From assembly GCA_913778905.1 (NCBI GenBank), contig CAJYYA010000012.1:98233-162232 (forward strand): 64,000 nucleotides of DNA, in the 5' to 3' direction. The position numbers and the translations under genes were made by a program. Below, in pieces: positions 17,608 to 30,042 of this stretch. Position 1 is the stretch's first letter, and each line of letters opens with the position of its first letter. The notes beneath the pieces are model-generated. The model ran no database searches and was not told the DNA's origin. It saw only the letters and a program-made list of their open reading frames with translations. Origin of the DNA: an uncultured Naasia sp. GTDB lineage: Bacteria > Actinomycetota > Actinomycetes > Actinomycetales > Microbacteriaceae.

Positions 17608-18639
17608 TCAGGCGCCCGGCGGGATGAGGGCGACCACGTCGTCCTCGTGCCAGCTGACGTGCACGCGCCCGCCGCGCTCCTGGTCGGCGATCCGGGAACG
17701 GTCGTTGCGCTCGAGAACGGTGACGCGGGGTCCGGCATCGAGGTCGATCACCTGGCGGATGCCGCTACCGACGTAGATCGACTCGACGAGGCTCCCGCTG
17801 GCGCTGCGCATCTGCGCGCCGCTCGGCGGCTCGGCGCTGACGGTGAGCTTCTCGGGCCGGATGGAGTGCTCACCCCGCCGTCCGATGAGGGACTCGGACA
17901 GGTCGGCGTCGAACAGGTTCGAGGTGCCGACGAAGTCTGCGACGAACCGTGAGGCGGGGCGCTCGTACAGGTCGCGAGGCGTGCCGAGCTGCTCGATCCG
18001 ACCGTCGTGGAAGACGGCGATCCGGTCGGACATCGTCAGCGCCTCCTCCTGGTCGTGCGTGACGAAGATGAAGGTGATGCCGAGGTCGCGCTGGATCTGC
18101 TTGAGCTCGACCTGCATCTGCTCGCGCAGCTTCAGGTCGAGTGCGCCGAGCGGTTCGTCGAGCAGCAGCACCTTCGGTTCGACGACGGTCGCCCTCGCGA
18201 GCGCCACGCGCTGGCGCTGACCCCCTGACAGCTGGCTCGGCTTCCTCCCGGCGAACTGGTCGAGCCGCACCGCGGCGAGAGCGCGCATGGCGCGGTCGCG
18301 ACGCTCGGTGCGCGGCACGCCTCGCACCCGGAGTCCGTAGGCGACGTTGTCGAGAACGCTCATGTGGGGGAAGAGCGCGTAGTCCTGGAAGACGGTGTTG
18401 ACGTCCCGGTCGAACGGCGCCTTCCCCGTCACGTCCTGCCCGAAGAGCTCGACGGTTCCGCCGGTGGGTTGCTCGAAACCGGCGATGAGTCGTAGGACCG
18501 TGGTCTTGCCCGACCCGGACGGCCCCAGCATCGAGAAGAACTCGCCGGCGGCGATCTCCAGATCGACGTGGTCCACCGCTGTCGTGGACCCGAATTGCTT
18601 GGTGAGACCGGTCACGCGGATGGCGGGGATAACGCTCAT
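17608..18639 (-). CDS. Polyamine-type ABC transporter ATPase (PotA-like)
   Basis: 343 aa. Walker A GPSGSGKTT, signature LSGGQRQRV and Walker B LLLDEPLGALD lie in the first 220 residues, followed by a C-terminal TOBE regulatory region from about residue 260. First gene of the operon ATPase - binding protein - permease - permease. Divergent from a GntR regulator, with a 146-bp shared control region. Confidence 0.92.
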   Translation of the reverse strand: MSVIPAIRVTGLTKQFGSTTAVDHVDLEIAAGEFFSMLGPSGSGKTTVLRLIAGFEQPTGGTVELFGQDVTGKAPFDRDVNTVFQDYALFPHMSVLDNVAYGLRVRGVPRTERRDRAMRALAAVRLDQFAGRKPSQLSGGQRQRVALARATVVEPKVLLLDEPLGALDLKLREQMQVELKQIQRDLGITFIFVTHDQEEALTMSDRIAVFHDGRIEQLGTPRDLYERPASRFVADFVGTSNLFDADLSESLIGRRGEHSIRPEKLTVSAEPPSGAQMRSASGSLVESIYVGSGIRQVIDLDAGPRVTVLERNDRSRIADQERGGRVHVSWHEDDVVALIPPGA

Positions 18640-18672
18640 GTAACGACTCCTTCGACGTCGGGTGAACTAAAT

Positions 18673-18688
18673 CATATGGATCCATATG
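18673..18688. promoter_or_regulatory. Perfect 16-bp palindrome, candidate GntR operator
   Basis: CATATGGATCCATATG is a perfect palindrome, AT-rich against a very GC-rich background. It lies between the divergent starts of the PotA-like gene (18639) and the GntR gene (18786). Position and symmetry fit a dimeric FadR/GntR binding site. Nothing else in the gap stands out. Confidence 0.55.
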
Positions 18689-18785
18689 TCTGCAAGAGGA
18701 CGATCGTGTTACGGTCGTGTCACACGTCGGGACCTCCATCGGAGGCGCTCGCCGAGCGGACTCGTCACTCACCATCCGGAGCCCC

Positions 18786-19613
18786 ATGCCCCACTCGACC
18801 GACGGCGGCGATCACGCCCGCTCGGTCGTCTTCGCCCCGATCGAACCGGCCGGACGGGCCGAACTCGTCGAGCAGCGGCTGACGGATGCGATCGTGAGCG
18901 GGATGCTGCGCGACGGCGAGCGCCTTCCGAGCGAGAGCGAACTCGCGCGCAGCCTGGGCGTGGCTCTGGTCACCGCGCGTGAGGCCCTCGAGGGCATGCG
19001 CAACCGCGGGCTCGTGCGCACTCGGCGCGGTCGCGACGGTGGCAGTTTCGTGACCTACGACCGCGACGCCGCAGGCGCGCTCGCCCGCGAGCGTCTGCGC
19101 AGACAGTCCCGCGTCGCCCTCCGCGACCTCGCCCTGATCGTCTCGGCGGTCACCGGTTTGGCCGCCGAGCTCGCCGCCGACCGTGCCAGCGACGACGATA
19201 TCGAGACCCTCGAGGCGATCCACCACTCCGCCGACCTCTCCTCGGCGGATTCGGCGAGGCGCGCACTCGGCCGTTTCCTGTTCGAACTCGCCGCCGTGAG
19301 CCAGTCCCCGCGGCTGCTCCATGAGGAGGCTCGACTCCAGGCCGAGGCGGGGCCGGTGCTGTGGCTGTGCCTCCGCGAGGAGGAGTACCGTGAGCGCAGT
19401 TCGAGAGTCCGGGCCGACATCATCGACGCGATCCGGGCTGTCGATCCGGACGGGGCTCGCACATCGATGCGGGGCTTCATCGCCGACGCGCTCGATTGGC
19501 TGCTCGAGGAGAAAGCGCGCCTCGACTGCATCCCGGACGACGGAGGCGAGCACGAGGTCGACGCCTCGACCACAGCGGACACGGCGCGCGAGGGGATGGA
19601 AAATGAGCGCTGA
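18786..19613 (+). CDS. GntR-family transcription regulator (FadR-like)
   Basis: 275 aa from ATG 18786 (CGGAG upstream) rather than the tracked 18717. Winged HTH at about residues 20-90 (RLPSESELARSLGVALVTAREALEGMRNRGLVRTRRGRDGGSFV). The helical C-terminal domain (about 110-250) resembles FadR/FCD effector domains, although the metal-binding His residues of FCD are not obvious. It overlaps the Cache gene by 11 bp. Likely controls the divergent Pot-like operon. Confidence 0.88.
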   Translation: MPHSTDGGDHARSVVFAPIEPAGRAELVEQRLTDAIVSGMLRDGERLPSESELARSLGVALVTAREALEGMRNRGLVRTRRGRDGGSFVTYDRDAAGALARERLRRQSRVALRDLALIVSAVTGLAAELAADRASDDDIETLEAIHHSADLSSADSARRALGRFLFELAAVSQSPRLLHEEARLQAEAGPVLWLCLREEEYRERSSRVRADIIDAIRAVDPDGARTSMRGFIADALDWLLEEKARLDCIPDDGGEHEVDASTTADTAREGMENER

Positions 19614-20361
19614 GGCGACCGAGGCGGCGCACACGGTCGCGAGCCGGGTCTCCGCGCGGATCGACCGCATCTTCGCATCGGTCGACGAGCAGGGCCGCGC
19701 GATCGCCCATTGGCTCGCTGCGCACCCCTCTCCTTCGGTCGCGGAACTCGACCGTGTCGTCGGAGACCTGGTGATCGAGCACCTGCAGCCGACATCGCTC
19801 GTCACGGGGGCGGGGTTCGTCGTCGCGCCGGGCCTCCTTCGAGACGCGCACTGGCATCTCGCCTGGTGGCTCGGCGGCCACACCGCGCTCCGGCGGCTCA
19901 CGACGAGCGACGACCCCCAGAGCGAGGACTTCCGCGATTACACGGCGCTCGAGTGGTTCCGCTACCCCGAGCGCACGGGAAGCCGTCACCTGACGGGCCC
20001 CTACGTCGACTACCTGTGCACCGACGACTACACCATCACGGTCACAGCACCGGTCATGGTCGCGGGACGCATGGCCGGCGTCGTCGGAGCGGACGCCCTC
20101 GTCGACCGACTCGAGAACGCCCTCCTGCCCGAGCTGCGAACGATGGCGGGACGCGCGACCCTCGTCGCAGCCTCCGGCCGGGTCCTCGTATCCACCGATG
20201 CCCGGGTGCAGCCCGGCTCCATGCTTCGCATCGCGGGCCTCGGCGACGCACTCCTCCCCTTGCGAGCCGCGGGCTCGGCGGCGGTGGATCACCTGCTGCC
20301 CGACGGTGGCCGCGTCGTCTCGTGCGGTGCGACATCGCTCGCGCTCGTCACCGAGACCTGA
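19603..20361 (+). CDS. Soluble Cache-domain protein
   Basis: 252 aa from ATG 19603, overlapping the end of the regulator gene (ATGAGCGCTGA). No signal peptide or membrane helix. The central part (DYTALEWFRYPERTGSRHLTGPYVDYLCTDDYTITVTAPVMVAGRMAGVVGADALV) is a Cache/PAS-like small-molecule sensor of the sort normally found outside the cell in chemoreceptors. Here it is cytoplasmic and has no output domain. Coupling suggests it senses the transported ligand or assists the GntR protein. Confidence 0.78.
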   Translation: MSAEATEAAHTVASRVSARIDRIFASVDEQGRAIAHWLAAHPSPSVAELDRVVGDLVIEHLQPTSLVTGAGFVVAPGLLRDAHWHLAWWLGGHTALRRLTTSDDPQSEDFRDYTALEWFRYPERTGSRHLTGPYVDYLCTDDYTITVTAPVMVAGRMAGVVGADALVDRLENALLPELRTMAGRATLVAASGRVLVSTDARVQPGSMLRIAGLGDALLPLRAAGSAAVDHLLPDGGRVVSCGATSLALVTET

Positions 20362-20395
20362 GCACGGTGTCGGCCCGTCTGACTAGGGTGCGGCC

Positions 20396-21316
20396 ATGGA
20401 GTTCTGCATCTTCACCGAGCCGCAGCAGGGATACGACTACGAGGAGTTGCTGGCGAGCGCCCGCCTGACGGAAGGGCTGGGCTTCGACGGCTGGTTCCGA
20501 AGCGACCACTACCTGCGCATGGGTGACGGCGATCCAGGTCCGGGCTCGACGGACGCCTGGACGACGCTCGCCGGCCTCGCCCGCGAGACGACGAGGATCC
20601 GCCTGGGCACCCTCGTCTCGTCGGTCACCTACCGCGTGCCGGGGATCCTGGCGATCCAGGTGGCCCAGGTCGATCGGATGTCGGGTGGGCGCGTCGAGTT
20701 GGGTCTCGGCACCGGCTGGTTCGAAGAGGAACATCGCGCCTACGGCATTCCGTTCCCCGCTAAGCGATTCGGATTGTTGGAAGAGCAGCTCGAGATCGTG
20801 ACAGGCCTCTTCGCGACCCCCGAGGGCGGGACCTTCGACTTCCATGGCGAGCACTACCAACTGCACGACTCCCCCGCTCTGCCCAAACCACTCCAGAGCC
20901 GGGTGCCCGTCATCGTCGGCGGTGGCGGCCCGAAGCGCACCCCGGAGCTCGCTGCCCGCTTCGCTACCGAGTTCAATATCGGATTCGTGCCCGACGACGA
21001 GGTGCGAGCTGCGTTCGATCGAGTGCGCGAGGCGTGCGAGCGGCTCGATCGAGACCCTTCGACTCTCAAGCTCTCCGTCGCGCAGCCCACCGTCGTGGGT
21101 GAGACGGAGGCGGAGTTCCTGCGGCGGGCCGATCAGTTCGGTGGCGACCCCGAGCAACTGAGGGCACGCAACCTGGGCGGAACACGGGCGGAGGTCGAGG
21201 ACCGCCTGGACCGCCTGCGCGAGCTCGGCGCCGACCGCGTCTATCTGCAGCAGATGGCTCTCGACGACTCGGATCACCTGGCCCTGATCGCCGACCTGAC
21301 CCGCGCGTTCCGCTGA
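20396..21316 (+). CDS. LLM-class (F420-dependent) flavin oxidoreductase
   Basis: 306 aa luciferase-like TIM barrel. FDGWFRSDHYLRMG near residues 30-45, the GILAIQVAQVDRMSGGRVELGLGTGWFEEEHRAYGIPFP block and PVIVGGGGPKRTPELAARFATEFN are hallmarks of the actinobacterial F420-dependent group. The cofactor (F420 or FMN) cannot be fixed from sequence alone. The substrate is unknown. Separate from the upstream pair by 34 bp and may be co-transcribed. Confidence 0.88.
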   Translation: MEFCIFTEPQQGYDYEELLASARLTEGLGFDGWFRSDHYLRMGDGDPGPGSTDAWTTLAGLARETTRIRLGTLVSSVTYRVPGILAIQVAQVDRMSGGRVELGLGTGWFEEEHRAYGIPFPAKRFGLLEEQLEIVTGLFATPEGGTFDFHGEHYQLHDSPALPKPLQSRVPVIVGGGGPKRTPELAARFATEFNIGFVPDDEVRAAFDRVREACERLDRDPSTLKLSVAQPTVVGETEAEFLRRADQFGGDPEQLRARNLGGTRAEVEDRLDRLRELGADRVYLQQMALDDSDHLALIADLTRAFR

Positions 21317-21502
21317 TTCCTGTCGCCTCACCGTCGTTCCGAGCATTCGTTTTCTGGATATTCACCGGGCTTCTGCCGAATGTCGGCGGTATGGGCCAAT
21401 CTGGACAGGCGGGACAGGACAGCTCCCAGGGTCGCTCTGGGATGCTCACTGCGCCGCACATCGGCACGAACTTTTCTTACGTCCCATCAGCACGGAGGAT
21501 TC

Positions 21503-23704
<2,202 letters not shown>

Positions 23705-23738
23705 CCGACGCAGTCCGAACCCGCAGGAGTTCATCCTC

Positions 23739-26054
23739 ATGAAGACCCCCGTCTCCACCTACCGCATCCAGGTGCGCGAGTCGTTCGATCTCGACGACGT
23801 CGTGCGGACCATCGACTACATCAAGGATCTCGGCGCCGACTGGGTCTATCTCTCCCCCCTGCTGAAGGCGGAGAAGGACTCGGATCACGGCTACGACGTC
23901 GTGGATCACTCGCAGGTCGACCCGGTGCGCGGTGGAGACGAGGGTCTGGCTCGGGCGGCGAAAGCTGCTCACGACGCCGGGCTCGGAGTGCTGATCGACA
24001 TCGTCCCGAACCATGTCGGAGTCGCCACTCCGGCGCTCATGGCGTGGTGGTGGGACGTGCTCGAGAACGGTCGCGACTCGAAGTACGCGGAGGCATTCGA
24101 CATCGACTGGGATTTCGGCGCCGGCAAGCTCCGCGTGCCCGTGCTCGGCAGCGCCGACGATCTCGACGCACTCAAGCTGGTCGACGGCGAGAGCGGCGTC
24201 GAGCTGCACTACTACGACCACAGGTTCCCCGTCGCCGCCGGCACGGGGAAGGTCGGCGATGATCCGGTCGAGGTCCACGCGGCTCAGAACTACGAGCTGA
24301 TGGACTGGCGTCGAGCCGACTACGACCTCAACTACCGTCGCTTCTTCGCGGTCAACACCCTCGCGGCGATCCGCGTCGAGCTGCCGAGCGTCTTCAGCGA
24401 ATCGCATGAGCAGATCGTCCGCTGGATCCGGGATGGTCTCGCCGACGGCCTCCGGGTCGATCACCCGGACGGTCTGCTCGACCCGGGCGCCTACCTGGAC
24501 GATCTCGCCGAGGCGACCGGCGGCACCTACGTGCTGGTCGAGAAGATCCTCGAGGGCGACGAGAAGATGCCGACCGAGTGGAAGACCCAGGGCACCACCG
24601 GGTACGACGCCCTCGCGGATGTCGACCGGGTGCTCATCGACCCGGCCGGTGAGAAGCCCCTCACCGATCTCGACACCGAGATCCGCGGCGGCACCGAGCA
24701 GGGCTGGCACGACCTCATCCACACCACGAAGCGCTCCATCGCCGACGGGATCCTGCACTCCGAGGTTTTGCGGATCGATCGCGTTGCCGCGCACGAGTCG
24801 GCGGCGGGTGCTGAGGCGGTCGCCGACGCGATCGGGGAGTTGCTCACCTGCTTCCCCGTCTATCGCTCCTATCTGCCGTTCGGGCAGAACCACCTCGACG
24901 AGGCGGCCGAGCTCGCCAAGAAGCACCGTCCCGAGCTGGCATCGACCATCGACGAGCTGCTGCCTGTGCTCTCCGACCCCTCGAACGCGGCCGCGCAGCG
25001 TTTCCAGCAGACCTCGGGCATGGTCATGGCGAAGGGCGTGGAAGACACCGCGTTCTACCGCTACACCCGCCTGACGAGCCTCACGGAGGTCGGAGCCGAT
25101 CCGAGCGAGTTCGCGATCTCCGTGGACGAGTTCCACGAACGCGCCGCGCGCCGCCACGCCGACTCCCCGTTCTCGATGACCACCCTTTCGACGCATGACA
25201 CGAAGCGCGGCGAGGACGTGCGCGCCCGCATCGATGCCATCGCCGAGATCCCCGAGGTCTGGGCCGACGGCCTCCGCCGCCTGCGCAAGGCCGCCCCTCT
25301 CGGCGACGGCCCGCTCGAGAACCTCATCTGGCAAGCCGTGGTGGGCTCCTACCCCGCGAGCCGTGATCGTCTGCACGCCTACGTCGAGAAGGCCTCCCGC
25401 GAGGCCGGCGACTCGACGACCTGGACCGAGCCCGACGAGGCGTTCGAAGAGATGATGCACGCCCTGATTGACGCGTCGTTCGACGACGCGGAGGTGAAGG
25501 CGATCGTCGACGAACTCGTCGAAGCCCTCCGCGACGCCGGCTGGTCCAACTCGCTCTCGGCGAAGCTCATCCAGCTCACCGCGCCCGGTGTGCCCGACGT
25601 CTATCAGGGCAGCGAGTTCTGGGAGATGTCGCTGGTCGACCCCGACAACCGCCGCGCCGTCGACTTCGACGAACGTCGCGCAGCCCTGAAGCGTATCGAC
25701 GCCGGCGAGAAGCCCAGCATCGATGAGACCGGTGCGGCCAAGCTGCTCGTCACGGCGACCGCCCTGCGACTCCGCCGCGAGCGCTCGGAGCTGTTCGGCG
25801 GGTACACGCCGTTGCGCGCGACGGGTGAGGCCGCCGACCACGTCGTCGCCTTCGACCGCGGCGGTGCGATCACCGTCGCTACGAGACTCCCCCTCGGTCT
25901 CGACAAGGCCGGCGGGTGGGGCGACACCACGGTCGAGATCGGCCGGGGTTCGGTGCGCGATGCCATCACCGGGCGTCGCTTCGAGGGCGGCTCCCTGCGC
26001 CTCGGAGACGTGCTGTCCGATTACCCCGTCGCGCTGCTCACCGTCGACGCCTGA
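23739..26054 (+). CDS. treY: Malto-oligosyltrehalose synthase
   Basis: 771 aa, AGGAG eight bases before ATG. GH13 family 26-like: N-terminal [37 protein letters not shown], then [34 protein letters not shown] and [10 protein letters not shown], the landmark motifs of TreY. It converts the reducing end of maltodextrin to a trehalosyl unit by internal transglycosylation. Acts between GlgX and TreZ. Confidence 0.96.
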   Translation: MKTPVSTYRIQVRESFDLDDVVRTIDYIKDLGADWVYLSPLLKAEKDSDHGYDVVDHSQVDPVRGGDEGLARAAKAAHDAGLGVLIDIVPNHVGVATPALMAWWWDVLENGRDSKYAEAFDIDWDFGAGKLRVPVLGSADDLDALKLVDGESGVELHYYDHRFPVAAGTGKVGDDPVEVHAAQNYELMDWRRADYDLNYRRFFAVNTLAAIRVELPSVFSESHEQIVRWIRDGLADGLRVDHPDGLLDPGAYLDDLAEATGGTYVLVEKILEGDEKMPTEWKTQGTTGYDALADVDRVLIDPAGEKPLTDLDTEIRGGTEQGWHDLIHTTKRSIADGILHSEVLRIDRVAAHESAAGAEAVADAIGELLTCFPVYRSYLPFGQNHLDEAAELAKKHRPELASTIDELLPVLSDPSNAAAQRFQQTSGMVMAKGVEDTAFYRYTRLTSLTEVGADPSEFAISVDEFHERAARRHADSPFSMTTLSTHDTKRGEDVRARIDAIAEIPEVWADGLRRLRKAAPLGDGPLENLIWQAVVGSYPASRDRLHAYVEKASREAGDSTTWTEPDEAFEEMMHALIDASFDDAEVKAIVDELVEALRDAGWSNSLSAKLIQLTAPGVPDVYQGSEFWEMSLVDPDNRRAVDFDERRAALKRIDAGEKPSIDETGAAKLLVTATALRLRRERSELFGGYTPLRATGEAADHVVAFDRGGAITVATRLPLGLDKAGGWGDTTVEIGRGSVRDAITGRRFEGGSLRLGDVLSDYPVALLTVDA

Positions 26055-26101
26055 TCTCGCTAAGCCCCGCTGCTCTCCGCTTCGCACCCGAAGGAATCCA
26101 C

Positions 26102-27826
26102 GTGACCCGCTTCACCGTCTGGGCGCCCGACGCCGACAAGATGACCCTCCTCGCCGACGGCGAGAAGATCCCGATGAAGCCCGAGCCCGAGGGCTGGTGG
26201 GCGGCCGAGGCCGAGGCCACTGACTACGGCTATCTGATCGGCGACAACACCGACCCGCGCCCCGATCCGCGCTCGCGTCGCCAGCCCGACGGGGTGCACG
26301 GCCTCAGCCGCGTCTACGATCCCTCGTCGTACGAATGGCAGGACTCCGCCTGGACCGGAAAGCAGCTCGCCGGGGCCGTCATATACGAGATGCACATCGG
26401 CACCTACACGCCGGAGGGCACTCTCGACTCCGCGATCGAGAAGCTCGACCACCTCGTGGATCTCGGTATCACCCACGTGGAGGTCCTCCCGGTCAACGGT
26501 TTCAACGGCACGCACAACTGGGGGTACGACGGCGTTCTCTGGTACACCGTCCAGGAGACCTACGGCGGTCCTGAGGCCTATCAGCGCTTCGTCGACGCCT
26601 GTCACCAGCGCGGGCTCGGCGTCATCCAGGACGTCGTCTACAACCACCTCGGCCCCAGCGGCAACTACCTGCCGGAGTACGGCCCGTACATGCACGAGTC
26701 GGGCTCGAACACGTGGGGTGCTTCGGTGAACCTCGACGGCGAACAGTCCGACACGGTCCGCCGGTACATCCTCGACAACGTCAAGATGTGGCTGCACGAC
26801 TACCACGTGGACGGACTGCGCCTCGACGCGGTGCACGCGCTGGTCGACCACCGCGCGGTGCACATCCTCGAGGAGATGTCGGAGGAGACCGCCGCCCTTG
26901 CGGCGCATGTGGGCCGTCCGTTGTTCCTCATCGCGGAGAGCGACATGAACGATCCGCGCATGATCCGCCCGCGCGAGGCGAACGGCACCGGTATCGACGC
27001 GCAGTGGAGCGATGACTTCCACCACGCCCTACACGTGAACCTCACGGGCGAGACGACGGGCTATTACGAGGACTTCGACTCGGTCGGCGCCCTCGCCGCC
27101 GTCCTCGAGCAGGGCTTCTTCCACGCCCGGACGCTGTCGACGTTCCGGGGTCGTACGCACGGCCGCCCCATCGACCTCGAGCGCACGCCTGCGTGGCGTC
27201 TCGTGACGTTCGCACAGGATCACGACCAGATCGGCAACCGTGCGACCGGCGACCGGCTGACCGCGACCCTCGACGAGAACCACCTGGCTCTCGCAGCCCT
27301 CATCATGCTGACCGCCCCGACGACCCCGATGCTCTTCATGGGCGAGGAGTGGGGCGCGAAGACGCCGTGGCAGTTCTTCACCTCGCATCCCGAGAAGGAG
27401 CTCGGCGAGGCGACCGCCAAGGGTCGCATCTCGGAGTTCGCGAAGATGGGCTGGGATCCGGACGTCGTACCCGATCCTCAAGACCCCGAGACCTTCACCC
27501 GGTCGAAGCTCGACTGGTCGGAACTGGACGAGGATGCGCACGCTCGGATGCTGCGTCTCTACACGCGTCTCATCGCGTTGCGCAAGGAACTGCCGGAGCT
27601 GACCGATCCGCGATTCACCGACGTGTTCGTCGACTTCGACGAGGACGCGCGCTGGATCGTCGTCCACCGCTCCGGTCTCGACATCGCGATCAACCTCGGC
27701 GATGCGGATGTCACCCTGCCCATCACCGGCGAGGTCGTGCTGGCGACCGATGCCGCCGCCGACCTCACCGATGCCGAGCTGCTGCTCCCTGCCGCCAGCG
27801 GTGCGATCATCCGCCGGGCAGTCTGA
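26102..27826 (+). CDS. treZ: Malto-oligosyltrehalose trehalohydrolase
   Basis: 574 aa from GTG 26102 (AAGGA upstream; protein begins [16 protein letters not shown]); the tracked 25916 start lies inside treY. N-terminal CBM48-like domain, then a GH13 barrel with [28 protein letters not shown] (nucleophile), [11 protein letters not shown] and [10 protein letters not shown]. It releases free trehalose from the chain end made by TreY. Last gene of the set, 47 bp behind treY. Confidence 0.95.
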   Translation: MTRFTVWAPDADKMTLLADGEKIPMKPEPEGWWAAEAEATDYGYLIGDNTDPRPDPRSRRQPDGVHGLSRVYDPSSYEWQDSAWTGKQLAGAVIYEMHIGTYTPEGTLDSAIEKLDHLVDLGITHVEVLPVNGFNGTHNWGYDGVLWYTVQETYGGPEAYQRFVDACHQRGLGVIQDVVYNHLGPSGNYLPEYGPYMHESGSNTWGASVNLDGEQSDTVRRYILDNVKMWLHDYHVDGLRLDAVHALVDHRAVHILEEMSEETAALAAHVGRPLFLIAESDMNDPRMIRPREANGTGIDAQWSDDFHHALHVNLTGETTGYYEDFDSVGALAAVLEQGFFHARTLSTFRGRTHGRPIDLERTPAWRLVTFAQDHDQIGNRATGDRLTATLDENHLALAALIMLTAPTTPMLFMGEEWGAKTPWQFFTSHPEKELGEATAKGRISEFAKMGWDPDVVPDPQDPETFTRSKLDWSELDEDAHARMLRLYTRLIALRKELPELTDPRFTDVFVDFDEDARWIVVHRSGLDIAINLGDADVTLPITGEVVLATDAAADLTDAELLLPAASGAIIRRAV

Positions 27827-27886
27827 GCGCGACTCACAAGTCGATCTCGTAACGTCCCGTCAACACCGAATCGGCCGGAGGACACC

Positions 27887-29083
27887 ATGGAATTCGATTA
27901 CCTGATCATCGGCGGCGGCATGGTCGCCGCGGGTGCCGCCACGGCCATCCGCGAGGGTGCGCCCGAGGCGACCATCGGGATCCTGAGCGCCGATATCGAC
28001 CCGCCGTACACGCGGCCGGCGCTGTCGAAGAAGCTATGGACCGATCCGGAGTTCGGCGAGGACAAGGTGCCTCTCGACATCGACGAGGCCAAGGCCGATC
28101 TCCGACTCGGGACCGAGGTCGTCGCGCTCGACGCCGACGCGAAGAAGGTGCGGACCCGGGAGGGTGAGGAGTTCGGCTACGGGCGGCTGCTGCTCGCCAC
28201 CGGAGGGAATCCGAAGCGGCTCCCCGGCCTCGAGCCCGGCGACCGCGTGTCGTACTTCCGGTCGTTCGCCGACTACGAGCAGGTGCGGTCCCTCGCGGAC
28301 CGCAAGCTGTCGTTCGCGGTCATCGGCGGCGGTTACATCGGCGCGGAGATGGCTGCGGCGCTCGTGCAGAACGACTGCGGCGTCGCCCTGGTGACCTCCG
28401 ACGAGGTGCTCGGCGGATCGGTGTTCCCCGCAGGCCTCGCGGCACGGTTCGAGAAATTGTTCACCGACGCCGGTGTGCGCGTCGTCCAGGGCGCCAAGGT
28501 GGCCGAAGGGCGAGCGGACGATGACGGGGTCGCTCTCGACCTCGAAGACGGCACGGTCGTCGAGGCCGATGCTGTCGTCGTTGGCCTCGGAGTGACGCCG
28601 GCGGTCGGTATCGCCGAAGTGGGCGGTATCGAGGTCGACGACGGGATCGTGGTGGACGACCGCCTGCGTACCTCCGTCGCCGATGTCTTCGCCGCTGGGG
28701 ACGTGGCCTCCTATCCCGACGCCATTCTCGGCCGCCGCAGGGTGGAGCACGTCGACAGCGCGAACCAGCAGGGTCCTTTCGTCGGGCGCGTCATGACGGG
28801 CTCGGACGAGACCTACACCCACACGCCGTACTACTACTCCGCCGTCTTCGGCCACCGCTACGAGGCCGTCGGCACCGTCGACAGCTCTCTGGACACCGTC
28901 GAGGTGTGGAGCGACGACCTCGAACGCGGCGTGGTGTACTACCTCGATGGTGACCGCGTCGCGGGCGTGCTCCTCTGGGGCATTTCCGACGACGACTCCC
29001 CCGAGCCCCGCGACGCCGCCCGCGCGGTGCTCCGCGACCAGCCCGGACGCGACGAACTGATCAGCCGCATCGCCGTCGACTGA
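27887..29083 (+). CDS. NAD(P)/FAD-dependent oxidoreductase (AIF/ferredoxin-reductase-like)
   Basis: 398 aa. FAD-binding GGGMVAAGAATAI at the N-terminus, NAD-binding VIGGGYIGAEMAAALV near residue 145, and VFAAGDVASYPD for the second FAD loop. No redox-active Cys pair, so it belongs to the rubredoxin/ferredoxin reductase or AIF-like group rather than the disulfide reductases. The C-terminal domain (from about 315) resembles the AIF C-terminal fold. It is 60 bp behind treZ but unrelated to trehalose metabolism by function. Confidence 0.88.
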   Translation: MEFDYLIIGGGMVAAGAATAIREGAPEATIGILSADIDPPYTRPALSKKLWTDPEFGEDKVPLDIDEAKADLRLGTEVVALDADAKKVRTREGEEFGYGRLLLATGGNPKRLPGLEPGDRVSYFRSFADYEQVRSLADRKLSFAVIGGGYIGAEMAAALVQNDCGVALVTSDEVLGGSVFPAGLAARFEKLFTDAGVRVVQGAKVAEGRADDDGVALDLEDGTVVEADAVVVGLGVTPAVGIAEVGGIEVDDGIVVDDRLRTSVADVFAAGDVASYPDAILGRRRVEHVDSANQQGPFVGRVMTGSDETYTHTPYYYSAVFGHRYEAVGTVDSSLDTVEVWSDDLERGVVYYLDGDRVAGVLLWGISDDDSPEPRDAARAVLRDQPGRDELISRIAVD

Positions 29084-29090
29084 CCTCGTC

Positions 29091-29124
29091 TCCCCCGTGG
29101 TCCGCGACCTTGGACGACGGGGGA
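29091..29124. terminator. Hairpin between convergent genes
   Basis: TCCCCCGT (29091-29098) is matched by ACGGGGGA (29117-29124), an 8-bp GC-rich stem directly after the + strand stop. A second small inversion (GGCCGG/CCGGCC, about 29127-29139) follows. It probably terminates both convergent transcripts; no U tract is present, as is common in actinobacteria. Confidence 0.5.
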
Positions 29125-29168
29125 CGGCCGGACCGGCCGCCGCGGTGCCGAGCACGCTTCATGCCGGT

Positions 29169-29966
29169 TCAGCGGACCGCGGGCCCCGGGACAGCGATGT
29201 GACTGGTCGCCCGCACGGACGGGAGGCGCCGGTGATGTGCGATCAACTCCCGCACAGCGTGGAGTCGGCGGCGCAGGCCCCATCCGGTGACTCGGGTGAG
29301 GGACTCCGTCACGATGGATCGGTCCATCTTCGACTCTCCGCGCACGCGCTCGGTGAACGTGATCGGGTGCTCGACGACGCCCAGCCCGGCCTGCAGGGCC
29401 CGCCAGACGAGGTCGATCTGGAAGCAGTACCCGTGCGACGCGACGCCGTCGAGATCGATGCGCTCCAACGCCCTGCGGGTGAACACCCGGTACCCGCCGG
29501 TCGCGTCGCGCACGTTGATGCCGAGCGCGAGCCTCGCATACAGGTTCCCGCCCCTGCTGAGCAGGCGGCGCGAAAGCGGCCAGTTCTCGATCCGCCCACC
29601 CGGAACCCATCGCGAACCGAGGACGAGATCGTCGTCGCCGGCGAGGGCAAGGAGGGCGGGTAGCTGCTCGGGATGGTGCGAGCCGTCCGCATCCATCTCG
29701 ACCACGCGGTCGTAGCCGGCATCGAGAGCCCACCGGAAGGCGTCGATGTAGGCCTTGCCGAGTCCCTCCTTCACGGTCCGATGGAGGACATGGACTCGGT
29801 CGTCACTCGCCGCGCGGGCATCGGCGAGCTCACCCGTTCCGTCGGGAGACCCGTCGTCGACGATGAGGGCGTGGACGTCGGGCACGGCCGTGTGGAGTCG
29901 GTCGAGGATCTGGGGAAGGTTGTCGGCCTCGTTGTAGGTGGGGATGACGACGACGGTGCGGACCAT
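29169..29966 (-). CDS. Polyprenol-phosphate mannose synthase-like glycosyltransferase (GT2)
   Basis: 265 aa from ATG 29966 (AAAGGAAC upstream); the tracked longer start overlaps the sortase gene. Opens with VRTVVVIPTYNEADNLPQIL and has ALIVDDGSPDGTGELAD and VVEMDADGSHHPEQLP, the DxD region of DPM1-type enzymes. There is no C-terminal membrane domain, so it is the soluble form. It should make polyprenyl-phosphate-hexose, the donor used by GT39-type transferases such as the one in this cluster. Last gene of the surface cluster. Confidence 0.88.
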   Translation of the reverse strand: MVRTVVVIPTYNEADNLPQILDRLHTAVPDVHALIVDDGSPDGTGELADARAASDDRVHVLHRTVKEGLGKAYIDAFRWALDAGYDRVVEMDADGSHHPEQLPALLALAGDDDLVLGSRWVPGGRIENWPLSRRLLSRGGNLYARLALGINVRDATGGYRVFTRRALERIDLDGVASHGYCFQIDLVWRALQAGLGVVEHPITFTERVRGESKMDRSIVTESLTRVTGWGLRRRLHAVRELIAHHRRLPSVRATSHIAVPGPAVR

Positions 29967-30042
29967 GATCGGTTCCTTTCTCGGGGAGGTGAGCAGGAGG
30001 TGGGTTTCGGAGACTGGGGTCGTCCGAGGAGGACGGATGATC

